From the NCBI GenBank assembly GCA_002816715.1, contig MUCJ01000060.1:1-44556 (forward strand): a DNA stretch of 44,556 nt, written 5' to 3'. Of the stretch, positions 16,509 through 24,343 are shown one piece after another. The notes under the pieces were generated by a model, which saw nothing but the letters and a program-made list of their open reading frames with translations, searched no databases and had not been told where the DNA came from. Origin of the DNA: SAR202 cluster bacterium Casp-Chloro-G3 (GTDB lineage Bacteria > Chloroflexota > Dehalococcoidia > Lucifugimonadales > UBA3495). Made by a program: the position numbers and the translations under genes. Numbering within the stretch: position 1 is the first letter of the stretch; each line of letters starts with the position of its first letter.

Positions 16509-17339
16509 ATGACAAGGAAAATGACTAGGGACCGGATAAAAGAAAAGTTTGCTGCGATTAAGCGCGAAGAACGCGGCGGCTTAATCGTCTTTCTCACCGT
16601 TGGGTTTCCCGATCTGGCCGCGACCAGAGAGTTGGTTCCGGCGTTGGTCGCCGCTGGCGCTGATGCCGTGGAGCTGGGTGTGCCCTTCAGCGATCCAATT
16701 GGCGAAGGGCCGACCATTCAAGAGTCCAGCTTCCGCGCTCTGGAACAAGGGGTCACCCTACAAGACTGCATCGACCTGGTCGCCGACCTTCGGGAGCAGG
16801 TGCCGGACACACCCCTGGTTCTGATGGGTTACTACAACCCCATTTACAGCTATGGCCTCTCCAGGTTCGCTGAAGCATCTCGAAAAGCCGGGGTTGATGG
16901 TCTGATCGTGGTCGACCTGCCCCACGAAGAGGGTGCGCCGCTGGCCGATGTTTGCGCGCCACTGGGCATCAATATTATTCCTCTGTTGGCCCCCACCAGC
17001 ACCGATGCCAGCATCAAAGCGTCGGTGTCCAACGCCGGAGGATTTGTCTACTGCATTGGCCTGACCGGTGTGACTGGAGCCAGAGACCAGGTATCCCAAC
17101 GCAGCTTTGACCTGCTGAGTCGGGTGCGCCCGCATACTCAGTTGCCGCTGGCGGTGGGTTTTGGCATCTCCAAACGCGAGCACGTTGAGGAAGTCTGCCG
17201 CCAGGCGCAAGCGGCGGTGGTGGGTAGCGCGCTGGTCCGGGTAGTGCTAGAATCGCCCCGAGACCAACTGGTTGCCAATGCCAGCGCTCTGGTCGCGGAG
17301 TTGGCCGGGACGCCGTTTCCGATTCAAGGGGGACCGTAA
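16509..17339 (+). CDS. trpA: Tryptophan synthase alpha chain
   Basis: A 276-residue TIM-barrel enzyme that splits indole-3-glycerol phosphate to indole and glyceraldehyde 3-phosphate; indole then passes to the beta subunit. ELGVPFSDPIGEGPTIQ contains Glu55 (E. coli Glu49) but Glu66 stands where E. coli has catalytic Asp60. The remaining signature segments LMGYYNPIYSYG, YCIGLTGVTGAR and the phosphate-binding AVGFGIS are intact. Length is normal. ATG at 16509 has only a weak AAGG upstream; ATG at 16521 is possible. No trpB is in the window. The chorismate mutase gene follows after 16 bp, so the pair likely forms an aromatic-amino-acid operon. Confidence 0.95.
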   Translation: MTRKMTRDRIKEKFAAIKREERGGLIVFLTVGFPDLAATRELVPALVAAGADAVELGVPFSDPIGEGPTIQESSFRALEQGVTLQDCIDLVADLREQVPDTPLVLMGYYNPIYSYGLSRFAEASRKAGVDGLIVVDLPHEEGAPLADVCAPLGINIIPLLAPTSTDASIKASVSNAGGFVYCIGLTGVTGARDQVSQRSFDLLSRVRPHTQLPLAVGFGISKREHVEEVCRQAQAAVVGSALVRVVLESPRDQLVANASALVAELAGTPFPIQGGP

Positions 17340-17355
17340 AGGGAGGGACTGCTCA

Positions 17356-17727
17356 ATGCTAGTGTGCCGAGGAATCCGTGGGGCCACTACCACCAAGGAA
17401 AATACAGATACTGCGATCTACGCCGCCACCCGGGAACTGTTGACCCAGCTTATTGAGGCCAACCATATTGTGGAAGAAAATGTGGCGGCGGCCTACTTTA
17501 CCGTTACCACTGATCTGAATGCCGCGTATCCGGCTGCTGCGGCCCGACAGTTGGGCTGGAACGACGCCGCTTTGATGTGCTCCACTGAAATCCCTGTCCC
17601 TGGAAGTCTGTCCAGTTGCATCCGCGTTATGGTGCTGTACAACACCGAGAAATCCCAACAGGATATGGTCAACATCTACCTGAACGGGACTGACGTATTG
17701 CGGAAGCAGGGCGTCGAGTCAATCTAG
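17356..17727 (+). CDS. aroH: Chorismate mutase, AroH type
   Basis: A 123-residue AroH-fold chorismate mutase, converting chorismate to prephenate at the branch to phenylalanine and tyrosine. Residues equivalent to the Bacillus subtilis active site are visible: Arg8 in RGIRGATT, Cys and Glu in CSTEIPVPGSL, Arg in CIRVM and Tyr in NIYLNG. Length is close to B. subtilis AroH (127). ATG at 17356 has GGGAGGGA upstream. The frame is open further back into trpA, but that start would be inside trpA and lacks a ribosome-binding site. It is translated just behind trpA and is likely cotranscribed. Confidence 0.93.
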   Translation: MLVCRGIRGATTTKENTDTAIYAATRELLTQLIEANHIVEENVAAAYFTVTTDLNAAYPAAAARQLGWNDAALMCSTEIPVPGSLSSCIRVMVLYNTEKSQQDMVNIYLNGTDVLRKQGVESI

Positions 17728-17781
17728 AGCCACGGCCTCAATCAAACAGCCCCGGTCGACCAGCAGAGGTAATATTCAGGC

Positions 17782-19041
17782 TCATACTTGATCTTCGTCT
17801 GGGTCCAGTTCTTCCTCCGACTGCACCAATTCGCCAGCGTATCGTAAGACCTTCTCCTGGCGGCCACTGTCAACCTCCCTGCTTTCCAGATACAAACGAA
17901 CCGCCTGCATCGGTTGCAGGCCTTCTGCGACGTCACTCCCCAGACGGGAGCGGCGCGTGCCTGCTACTTCGCGGCTGATGGCGGCAATGTAGTGTGCGCC
18001 ATCCAGGGCCTGCCGAATGTCCGGTTCGCGCAGGTGAGGCTCCAAATCCGAGGGTATGGTGATGCGCACCCGCACCACGGAGTCGGTAAGGTCATTTCTG
18101 CCGATCGCTCGAATTACCGCATCGGTGGGGTCAAGCTCCCCGGCGCTGATTCTGGCGTCCACGGTCACGAAGGGGCGGGCGTCGACTCTATGAAACTGGA
18201 AGTCGACCATCCGCTGGCCCTGGGGCGCTGCCGGGTCTATATCGACAACGCAGAAACCCTTCAGGTCGGCCTCTTCGCTGAAGTCCACCCGCTGCAGACT
18301 GCCCGAGTACACCACCATTGGCGGGTCCTGGCGCAGCACCTGGTGTTTGTGGATGTGCCCTAACGCCACATACTCAAGCTGGGGTTTATGCACCGCGCTG
18401 ACCAGCAGAACGTGGTCCTGGCCCAGCATCATCGACCTTTCCGTGCCGACGGTCGCGCCGCTGATGGTGGCGTGGGCGGTGAGAATTGCTGGGATATTGG
18501 GGTCTAGATTCTTGACCCGATCTTCAATGGCCGCCGTCATGCGGCCCTCAATCTCCTGGCGTACCTCGTCAATGGACAACCCCCGCGAGTCATCCCTGCT
18601 TAGAATCCCGCCCCGCCGTGGCCAGGGCACCGCCACGATCTGGAGCGGCCCTTTCCTGGTGGTGACGGTGTAGGTCTGGAGGCTGTCTCCAATGTATACG
18701 TTGGGCACTTGCAGGGTAGGGAAAATATCCACCGCGGTGGCCCTGCTGGTGGCATTGGGCAGGTCGTGGTTGCCCACCAACAAGAAGACCGGGATGCCCG
18801 CTTCGGTCAGAGTGAGCAGCCGTTTGGCAAACTCCCGCTGGTGGGTCTGGGAAGGGTCGCGGCCCTTGTAGACGTCCCCCGCCAGCAGCACCAGGTCTAC
18901 GTTATCGGTCAGGGCGAACTCCACCACCTCGTCCAGCGAGGCCAGGAAATCGCCCAGCCGCGTGGAAAGGCCGGTGGCCGGGTCGATACGTCCGTAGTTC
19001 TCTACGCCAATGTGCAGGTCAGAAAAGTGCAGGATGCGCAT
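17782..19041 (-). CDS. SbcD-like DNA repair exonuclease
   Basis: A 419-residue metallophosphoesterase of full SbcD/Mre11 length. The motifs are FSDLHIG (residues 6-12), AGDVYKGRDPS, VGNHDLP, TAHATI and GHIHKH, covering both metal sites. A C-terminal region of about 130 residues corresponds to the capping/DNA-binding part. SbcD normally works with the SbcC ATPase at DNA ends; no sbcC gene is adjacent, so the partner is elsewhere or absent. ATG at 19041 has GGAG 7-8 bp upstream. The C-terminal tail is acidic (EEELDPDEDQ). It is convergent with aroH. Confidence 0.88.
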   Translation of the reverse strand: MRILHFSDLHIGVENYGRIDPATGLSTRLGDFLASLDEVVEFALTDNVDLVLLAGDVYKGRDPSQTHQREFAKRLLTLTEAGIPVFLLVGNHDLPNATSRATAVDIFPTLQVPNVYIGDSLQTYTVTTRKGPLQIVAVPWPRRGGILSRDDSRGLSIDEVRQEIEGRMTAAIEDRVKNLDPNIPAILTAHATISGATVGTERSMMLGQDHVLLVSAVHKPQLEYVALGHIHKHQVLRQDPPMVVYSGSLQRVDFSEEADLKGFCVVDIDPAAPQGQRMVDFQFHRVDARPFVTVDARISAGELDPTDAVIRAIGRNDLTDSVVRVRITIPSDLEPHLREPDIRQALDGAHYIAAISREVAGTRRSRLGSDVAEGLQPMQAVRLYLESREVDSGRQEKVLRYAGELVQSEEELDPDEDQV

Positions 19042-19205
19042 GGTGATGCTCCAAGGGATTTTTAGGCAATCACGTAATAATAATCTGGTGACGAATAACC
19101 AGCGAGTTCAATATACAGAACTATGGTCAAGCGGGAAAGCTGGGCTGAATCTGGATTATGCGGATTAATTGATATCGGCACCGGTGGTTCTGATGATAGT
19201 CTCCG

Positions 19206-19234
19206 TTGACAATGTCCCCCAACCTACCTAGAAT
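19206..19234 (+). promoter_or_regulatory. Promoter for the zinc-ribbon coiled-coil gene
   Basis: Perfect TTGACA (19206-19211), 17-bp spacer, then TAGAAT (19229-19234), 48 bp before the ATG at 19283. This is a sigma-70-like consensus promoter. Confidence 0.75.
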
Positions 19235-19282
19235 CGGTAGAGCGATGCGAAATCCAATAGGATTCTACAGGTAAGCTGCTAT

Positions 19283-19987
19283 ATGACCATCATTAAACAA
19301 TTATTTTCACTGCAGGAGCTTGATCTGGCTCTGGACAGCGTTAGAAGCCAGAAAGCTGACGCAGAGAAAGAGCTTACCGCCAGAGTGGCGTTGGAGAAAA
19401 TTGAGCGGTCTCTGGATGATGAGCGCAGTAAGTTGGAAGTGATTCAGAGCGCACATCGGATGCAGCAGGTTGAAGCGGAGACCATGCGCCAGCGCTCGAG
19501 CACCCTGGATGAACAGCTTTACAGCGGTGAAGTGGCCAATTCCCGGGACTTGCCCAGCCTGCAGTTGGAAGTCAGCAACGTAAAAGCTCAGGTCGACCAG
19601 AAAGAAATTTTGCTTTTGGAATTGTCGGTGCGAGCTGAAGATACCCGACGCCGGATTGCCGACTTGGAAAAGGAACTGGCTGAAGTGCAAGCGGCCTGGG
19701 ATCTACGCCAAGCTTACCTGAACCAGCAGGTGGCCTTGTTGACCGCAGAAGAGGCCGAATTGTCGGCGCAGAGAAGCCAACTGGCCCAGACCCTGGACCA
19801 GTTGGAAGTTCTCAAGTACGACACACTGCGCCGGAGCAAGGGCGGCACGGCGGTGGCCAAGGTGGAGCGAGGTCTTTGCCAGTCCTGTAGAATGTCTCTG
19901 CCCAGCCAGCACCTACAGCGCGTGCGCGCGGGACGGCAGACGGTGAACTGCAGTAGCTGCGGTCGGATGCTGCTCTTTCTAGCTTAG
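19283..19987 (+). CDS. CdsZ/DUF164 family coiled-coil zinc-ribbon protein
   Basis: A 234-residue protein. Residues about 10-180 are a long, charged coiled coil; the end (about residues 195-230) is a C4 zinc ribbon with CQSCRMSLP and CSSCGRML. This layout is that of the DUF164/CdsZ family (chlamydial CT398 relatives). The cellular role in free-living bacteria is unknown. ATG at 19283 is fixed by a consensus promoter 48 bp upstream and by the family's usual N terminus (LFSLQELDLALD). It sits directly in front of the RNase P RNA gene on the same strand; I recall DUF164 genes near rnpB in other phyla, so the pairing may be old. Confidence 0.85.
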   Translation: MTIIKQLFSLQELDLALDSVRSQKADAEKELTARVALEKIERSLDDERSKLEVIQSAHRMQQVEAETMRQRSSTLDEQLYSGEVANSRDLPSLQLEVSNVKAQVDQKEILLLELSVRAEDTRRRIADLEKELAEVQAAWDLRQAYLNQQVALLTAEEAELSAQRSQLAQTLDQLEVLKYDTLRRSKGGTAVAKVERGLCQSCRMSLPSQHLQRVRAGRQTVNCSSCGRMLLFLA

Positions 19988-20105
19988 CTTTCTTCTCTAT
20001 CGGATATTCCCTCACAATCTGATTTGGTTACTGTCGAAGACGATCAGAGCAAAGTTAACCGCCCATATTGGGCTTGTCTAAGGATATCGTTCAGAACCAA
20101 GACCA

Positions 20106-20137
20106 CTCATGGTTCGACTGGATCACCACCAGCGGGT
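20106..20137 (+). repeat. Diverged REP-like element
   Basis: CTCATGGTTCGACTGGATCA followed by CCACCAGCGGG is a decayed copy of the TTCGACAAGCTCA...GAGCGG core found elsewhere in the window. Confidence 0.45.
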
Positions 20138-20189
20138 TTCCGGCAATTCTCAGTTATTTGAATAGTCTCCCACCCCACAACTCCTCAGC

Positions 20190-20218
20190 TTGACCCCCCC
20201 ATACCGTTATGCTAGAGT
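20190..20218 (+). promoter_or_regulatory. Promoter of the RNase P RNA gene
   Basis: TTGACC (20190-20195), 17-bp spacer, TAGAGT (20213-20218). The start expected 6-7 bp later coincides with the first base of RNase P helix P1 at 20225. Confidence 0.75.
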
Positions 20219-20224
20219 CCCTTG

Positions 20225-20700
20225 GAGAGGGTCAGGTAGACCGGGTGACCGCCGTTCCGACTCGTTCGGGAGGGAGGAAAGTCCGGGCTCCACTGGACGG
20301 GGTGCTGGGTAACGCCCAGGATTCTGCAGCAATGCGGAAGACGGAAAGTGGCACAGAAACATACCGCCATCGAGTTCACCAGTGAAGACGTGGGGAGTAA
20401 ACTGAGATGGGCGTGAAGTCGATGGTAAGGGCGAAATCGGACGGTAAGAGCGTCCGGTCGTTTGCGGTGACGCAGCGACGGCCAAACCCCACCTGGAGCA
20501 AGGCCGAATAGGGGGACAATGGGTGTCCGGCCCGTCCCCGGGTTGGCTGCTTGACCCCGATGGCAACATCGTACCATCCCGATTTATCGGCGTGGTTTCT
20601 GACGGTTTCGCCGCCAGAGGGCTAGACAGATGGTCACCACCCCGGCATCTGCAAAGTGTCGGGTGACAAAACCCGGCTTACAGGTCTGCTTGGCCCTCTC
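20225..20700 (+). ncRNA. rnpB: RNase P RNA, A-type
   Basis: The catalytic RNA of ribonuclease P, which cuts the 5' leader from pre-tRNA. The conserved 5' block GAGGAAAGTCCGGGCTCC, the central AACCCCACCTGGAGCAAGG and GGTTGGCTGCTTGA, and the 3' ACCCGGCTTACAGG are present. Helix P1 can be drawn exactly: GAGAGGGTCAGGTAGACC at 20225-20242 pairs with GGTCTGCTTGGCCCTCTC at 20683-20700, with G-U pairs. These pairing ends define the boundaries, about 476 nt. That is longer than E. coli RNase P RNA (377); the extra length includes an additional hairpin before the 3' conserved block, at about 20620-20670 (P19-like). It lies between the zinc-ribbon gene and the aldolase gene. I see no intrinsic terminator immediately after it. 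Confidence 0.95.
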
Positions 20701-20828
20701 AATAGACACCATCTATCCCGGAGACCATCCATCCCGTTTTCCACTGCCAAACTTGTGCAATCAAACAAACTATCGCTCTCTGCCATTTGGTACGAGGGTT
20801 GGAAATTATACGAAAAACCGGAGGCATA

Positions 20829-21599
20829 ATGGTTCGGACAAACAAGACCAAGGCCAAGCTACTGAATGGCGAAATAGCCATTGGCGCTGCGCTTAATTTC
20901 TATGCGCCCATCCTGGCCGAGCTTTATGGCGTAATGGGATTCGATTGGGTCTGGATTGACTGCGAGCACGGCTCATCCAACGATTCCGAGACCGAAAACA
21001 TGGTGCGGGCCGCCGAGCTTTATGACTTGACTCCGATTGTTCGGGTTCCCAACGCTGAGCCATCCACGCTGCTGCGATTTTTGGATCGAGGAGCGCAGGG
21101 CCTGATCGTGCCCCACATATCCACCAGGCAAGAAGCGGAAGCCGTGGCCAAAGCGTCTCACTACTACCCAATGGGCGACCGTAGCAGCGCGACCGGTGGC
21201 CGGACCAATCTACTGGGCAGCGGTCTGCCGCCAGCCGAGTATTACGAAGCCGCGAATCGGGAGACCCTGATCATCACCATGATTGAGACCCCGGAAGCGG
21301 TGGAGAACGCTCAGGAGATTGCCTCAGTGCCCGGTATCGACGCTATCCTGGTCGGCAGCAGCGACCTGACCCAGGCGATGGGCATGCCCGCCATGGCTGA
21401 AGTTGAGGCTGCCATCGACAAGGTCATCGCAGGAGCCAAGGCCGCTGGCAAAGTGGTCGGTGTCGCCGGGGCGGGGATGACGGTGAACAATATTGGTAGG
21501 TTCCAGCAGTTCGCGGGACGGGGCGTCCAGTTGCTTTCGGCCGGGGCGCAGGACTTCATTCGGCAGAGCGGCGGCGATTTCCTGAGGGCGTTGCGTTAG
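20829..21599 (+). CDS. HpcH/HpaI family aldolase/citrate lyase-like protein
   Basis: A 256-residue class II (metal-dependent) aldolase of the HpaI family, which cleaves 2-keto-3-deoxy acids to pyruvate plus an aldehyde. The catalytic set is readable: His47 (WIDCEHGSS), Arg72 (IVRVPN), metal ligands Glu153 (MIETPEA) and Asp179 (GSSDLTQAMG). Length is normal. ATG at 20829 has GGAGG 4 bp upstream; the frame extends 14 codons earlier without support. The substrate could be a sugar-acid derivative (2-dehydro-3-deoxyglucarate type) or an aromatic-degradation keto acid. It is monocistronic behind rnpB. Confidence 0.92.
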   Translation: MVRTNKTKAKLLNGEIAIGAALNFYAPILAELYGVMGFDWVWIDCEHGSSNDSETENMVRAAELYDLTPIVRVPNAEPSTLLRFLDRGAQGLIVPHISTRQEAEAVAKASHYYPMGDRSSATGGRTNLLGSGLPPAEYYEAANRETLIITMIETPEAVENAQEIASVPGIDAILVGSSDLTQAMGMPAMAEVEAAIDKVIAGAKAAGKVVGVAGAGMTVNNIGRFQQFAGRGVQLLSAGAQDFIRQSGGDFLRALR

Positions 21600-21760
21600 A
21601 GTCAAGATTAATGAGTTATGCTTACGATGCCTGTAGCGCGGTGATGGTGGTCGGCTACGGCAATCGGGTTGCCGGTTGCTGAATCCACCCCCACCATTTA
21701 TCATGAAGTGCAATAACTTGCCCTAATGTTCATTCGCCTTTGGGAGGCAGATAAACCTTA

Positions 21761-22417
21761 ATGTACCTGGATTTGCATTCTCACTCCGTTTCCTCCGACG
21801 ACTCAAGGGCCACCGTCGAGCAGTACGTTAAATGGATTCAGGTCTTGCGGAAGCGAGGCAATGTCGTCGATGGCATTGTTCTGACCGAACACCGCAAGTT
21901 TGACTTTGACAGGGACTACTCACAGTTGGCCGCCGAATACGGCGTTTTAATCCTGAAAGGTTCGGAACTGGACACGCTCTACGGCCACTTTCTGGTCTAC
22001 GGAGTCAACCAGGGTCTGACCAATGACCTGGACTTTTCCAACGTCCGCCTTGACTCTCGGGAGTTGATGAAAGCCGCCCGACAGCACGGCGCGCTGGCCA
22101 TCCCGGCCCATCCGGGACGCTTCGGCATTGGCTTGGTGGACTACATGGAGCAGGGCGAAAGCTTTGAGGACGTCCACATTGTGGAACGGCTCAATGGCGG
22201 CAGCCGTGCTGGCGAAAACGAGCGGGCCGAAGAGTTGTGCTCGCAAAAGGGTTACCTGGGCACCGGCGGCAGCGATGCACATCTGGCTAGCCACATCTGC
22301 GCCTGCGTCACCGATTTCCAAGCCACTATACAAAATGAGCAAGACCTGGTGCAGGCGCTCCTTTCCGGAGAGTTCAAGCCGGTGCGTCTTGAGGAGACCC
22401 AAAACGGTTCGGTCTAA
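21761..22417 (+). CDS. PHP domain metal-dependent phosphoesterase
   Basis: A 218-residue PHP-fold protein. Metal-ligand motifs are LHSHS (residues 5-9), TEHRKFDFD, KGSELDT, PAHPGRFG and the C-terminal GGSDAH. The family includes histidinol phosphatase, polymerase-associated PHP domains and 5'-nucleotide phosphatases; the substrate is not evident. ATG at 21761 has GGGAGGC upstream. Three genes follow in quick succession (two hot-dog dehydratases and an ABC ATPase), with gaps of 24, 3 and 8 bp, so all four look like one operon, although their combined purpose is unclear. Confidence 0.9.
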   Translation: MYLDLHSHSVSSDDSRATVEQYVKWIQVLRKRGNVVDGIVLTEHRKFDFDRDYSQLAAEYGVLILKGSELDTLYGHFLVYGVNQGLTNDLDFSNVRLDSRELMKAARQHGALAIPAHPGRFGIGLVDYMEQGESFEDVHIVERLNGGSRAGENERAEELCSQKGYLGTGGSDAHLASHICACVTDFQATIQNEQDLVQALLSGEFKPVRLEETQNGSV

Positions 22418-22441
22418 CTGGCCTGGCAAGGAGTTCAATTC

Positions 22442-22891
22442 ATGGTCATGGAACTGGAATACGATCGGTCGCTGTACGGCAAAGAACACGAGGCCGGCCC
22501 CTTTGAAGTCACCAAGGAAATGATTCAGGCATTCAGCCAGAGCATCGGAGAAACCGGTGCGGTGTTCAACGATGAGTCGGCGGCCCAGACCGCTGGGTAT
22601 CGCGGCGTTGTTGCGCCCCCAACGCTGTGCACGTTGTACGTGCGTCGGGTCGAACTTCCGGACATCAACCTTAATTTTGGTAAAACACGCTTCCACGCCG
22701 GTCAGCGGGTACAGTCCAAGGCTCCCATCGTTGCCGGGGATTTTCTGACCGCGTCGTCGCACTTGAAAGAGGTGTACCCCAAGACTGGACGCAGCGGCAC
22801 CATGGTGTTCATTGTTTGGGAGACCACTTTCCGCAACCAGGACGGCGTGGTGGTGGCCGACGTTCAAGAATCCTACGCGGCCCGGGAGTAG
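22442..22891 (+). CDS. FAS1-like/MaoC N-terminal hot-dog domain protein
   Basis: A 149-residue hot-dog fold protein matching the FAS1-like dehydratase domain (MaoC_dehydrat_N) type: GPFEVTKEMIQAFSQSIGET, then AGYRGVVAPPTLCTLY, then FHAGQRVQSKAPIVAGD. Such proteins pair with a MaoC domain to hydrate or dehydrate acyl-CoA or acyl carrier substrates. ATG at 22442 (or 22448) has GGAG about 9 bp upstream. The next gene, also a hot-dog protein, starts 3 bp after its stop, consistent with a two-subunit dehydratase. Confidence 0.85.
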   Translation: MVMELEYDRSLYGKEHEAGPFEVTKEMIQAFSQSIGETGAVFNDESAAQTAGYRGVVAPPTLCTLYVRRVELPDINLNFGKTRFHAGQRVQSKAPIVAGDFLTASSHLKEVYPKTGRSGTMVFIVWETTFRNQDGVVVADVQESYAARE

Positions 22892-22894
22892 CAA

Positions 22895-23335
22895 ATGACG
22901 CAGCAGAATATGCCCTATTTTGAAGATGTGGAACTGGGCGACGAGATTGGCCCTTTGCAGAAGGTGGCGGCTGACGACCAGGTGGTCGGGTTCTGCCAGC
23001 TATGGGGCAATCCCATGCCCAACCGTTTTACCGACGCGGCAATAGCCGCCAAGGCTAATCTTCCCGGCCCCATCCTACCCGGAGTGATGAGCATGGCCTT
23101 GATGTCCCAGTTGCTCACCCAGTGGGGCGGCCCCGGCGCGTTGAAAGACCTGGACCTGGTGTTCCGACAGCCAGTGCCCCACGATCAGCCTCTGAATATC
23201 GCCGCCACCGTAACCGACACGCGGCAGGAAAACGGCGAGAACCTGGTGGAGTGCGACATTCTGATGACCGGCGCGGCCGGCGAGCGGTATGTCGGCGGGA
23301 CGGCGTTGCTGAGCCTGCCCAGCAAGAGTCAATAG
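22895..23335 (+). CDS. MaoC-like hot-dog protein, degenerate hydratase motif
   Basis: A 146-residue MaoC-type protein. It begins like the family (YFEDVELGDEIGPLQKV), and the expected active-site segment is CQLWGNPMPNRFTDAAIAAK followed by PGPILPGVMSM. Canonical (R)-hydratases have an Asp and a His in the N-P-[IL]-H-x-D segment and HG in the following loop; here His is replaced (NPMPNRFTD) and the loop reads PG. It may therefore be a non-catalytic partner of the preceding gene, or use different chemistry. The start at 22895 is 3 bp after the previous stop, with GGGAG overlapping that gene's end. Confidence 0.82.
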   Translation: MTQQNMPYFEDVELGDEIGPLQKVAADDQVVGFCQLWGNPMPNRFTDAAIAAKANLPGPILPGVMSMALMSQLLTQWGGPGALKDLDLVFRQPVPHDQPLNIAATVTDTRQENGENLVECDILMTGAAGERYVGGTALLSLPSKSQ

Positions 23336-23343
23336 TCCATCCA

Positions 23344-24222
23344 GTGGCTGTCCAGCGAGAAAATACGAGACCGTCGCCAGTCAACAATGAGCCGGATGTC
23401 CGACCTCTAGCGTTAGACATTCGGGACCTCACCGTTCGCTACAACAATGTGTTAGCTCTGGAGCAGGTCACTTTTTCGGCGGCTCAGCAGGAAATCGTCG
23501 GAATCATCGGCCCCAACGGTTCTGGCAAGTCCAGCCTGATGAAGTGCATCATGGGGCTGATCAAGCCCTGGCAGGGAGAAATCCTGGTCTTGGGTCAGCC
23601 CAATACTGAACAGCGCAAGCTCATTGGCTATATGCCTCAGATTGAGGATGTCGAGTGGGACTTTCCAGTGACGGTGGGCGATGTGGCGTTAATGGGCCGC
23701 TACGCCCGGCGTGGCCTGTTCCGTCGGCCTACCCGCGAGGATCGGGAAGCGTCTGACGCAGCCCTGCAACGACTGGGTATGTACGAGTTTAGGCAGCGTC
23801 TCATTGGCGAACTGTCTGGCGGACAACGGCGTCGAGTGCTGCTGGCCAGGGCGTTGACCAACAACCCGGCGTTACTGCTGATGGACGAGCCGATGGCTGG
23901 TCTCGATGCCAGGGCGCAGCACCGGTTGCTGGACATAATGGATGAATTGCGGGACGAAGGCACGACGATCATCCTGAGTACCCACGACCTGTCCTGCGTC
24001 TCCACCTGCGCCGCCAAAGTCGCCTGCCTGAACCAGAAGCTGATTGCCTTTGGTGACCCGGCGGAGGTGCTGACCGAGAAGGTGCTGAACCAGACCTTTG
24101 GCACTCACCTGCTGTTGGTGCATCTGGACGGCCAGGCCTACGCCTATCAGCACCACACCCACTCAAGTGGGGCGGCAATTGAACCGCCTGAGGCTGAGCC
24201 GGCCGAGCAGCAATTTCCATAG
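23344..24222 (+). CDS. ABC transporter ATP-binding protein, Zn/Mn (ZnuC/MntB) type
   Basis: A 292-residue ABC ATPase. Walker A GPNGSGKSS (residues 56-64), Q-loop Gln99 (MPQ), signature LSGGQRRR, Walker B LLLMDEPMAGLD and the switch STHDL are all intact. EDVEWDFPVTVGDVALMGRY is typical of manganese/zinc import ATPases. The C terminus carries YQHHTHSS, a small histidine cluster. GTG at 23344, 8 bp after the previous stop, gives a normal N terminus; a far upstream in-frame start lies inside the preceding gene. No permease or binding-protein gene is adjacent, which is unusual for this family. Confidence 0.88.
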   Translation: MAVQRENTRPSPVNNEPDVRPLALDIRDLTVRYNNVLALEQVTFSAAQQEIVGIIGPNGSGKSSLMKCIMGLIKPWQGEILVLGQPNTEQRKLIGYMPQIEDVEWDFPVTVGDVALMGRYARRGLFRRPTREDREASDAALQRLGMYEFRQRLIGELSGGQRRRVLLARALTNNPALLLMDEPMAGLDARAQHRLLDIMDELRDEGTTIILSTHDLSCVSTCAAKVACLNQKLIAFGDPAEVLTEKVLNQTFGTHLLLVHLDGQAYAYQHHTHSSGAAIEPPEAEPAEQQFP

Positions 24223-24343
24223 TCTGGGATTAGTTAGTCCCTCCAGACTCCTCTCCAAATTCTTCGGTCAAGCTCCTCCCTTGCAATGGCATTTCTCAAA
24301 ATTCAAGAACCTGGGGTGATACACCTCACCAGAAAGGAGCAAG

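Noticed and set aside
20106-20137. GGTTCGA in several places considered as tRNA T-loops
   Set aside because: These belong to the TTCGACAAGCTCA repeat family; no acceptor or anticodon stems can be drawn around them. I found no tRNA in the window.
20207-20577. Two overlapping open frames of about 120 residues on the minus strand
   Set aside because: They lie across the RNase P RNA gene, whose conserved blocks and P1 helix are clear; the encoded proteins have no recognisable features.
21947-22894. A 315-residue open frame on the minus strand
   Set aside because: It is antisense to the PHP and hot-dog genes, which have clear motifs, ribosome-binding sites and tight spacing; the long antisense frame follows from the GC-rich codon bias.
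23122-23343. Longer start for the ABC ATPase
   Set aside because: The extra 74 residues would overlap the MaoC-like gene in another frame, are Arg/Pro-rich and have no ribosome-binding site; GTG at 23344 is a better start.
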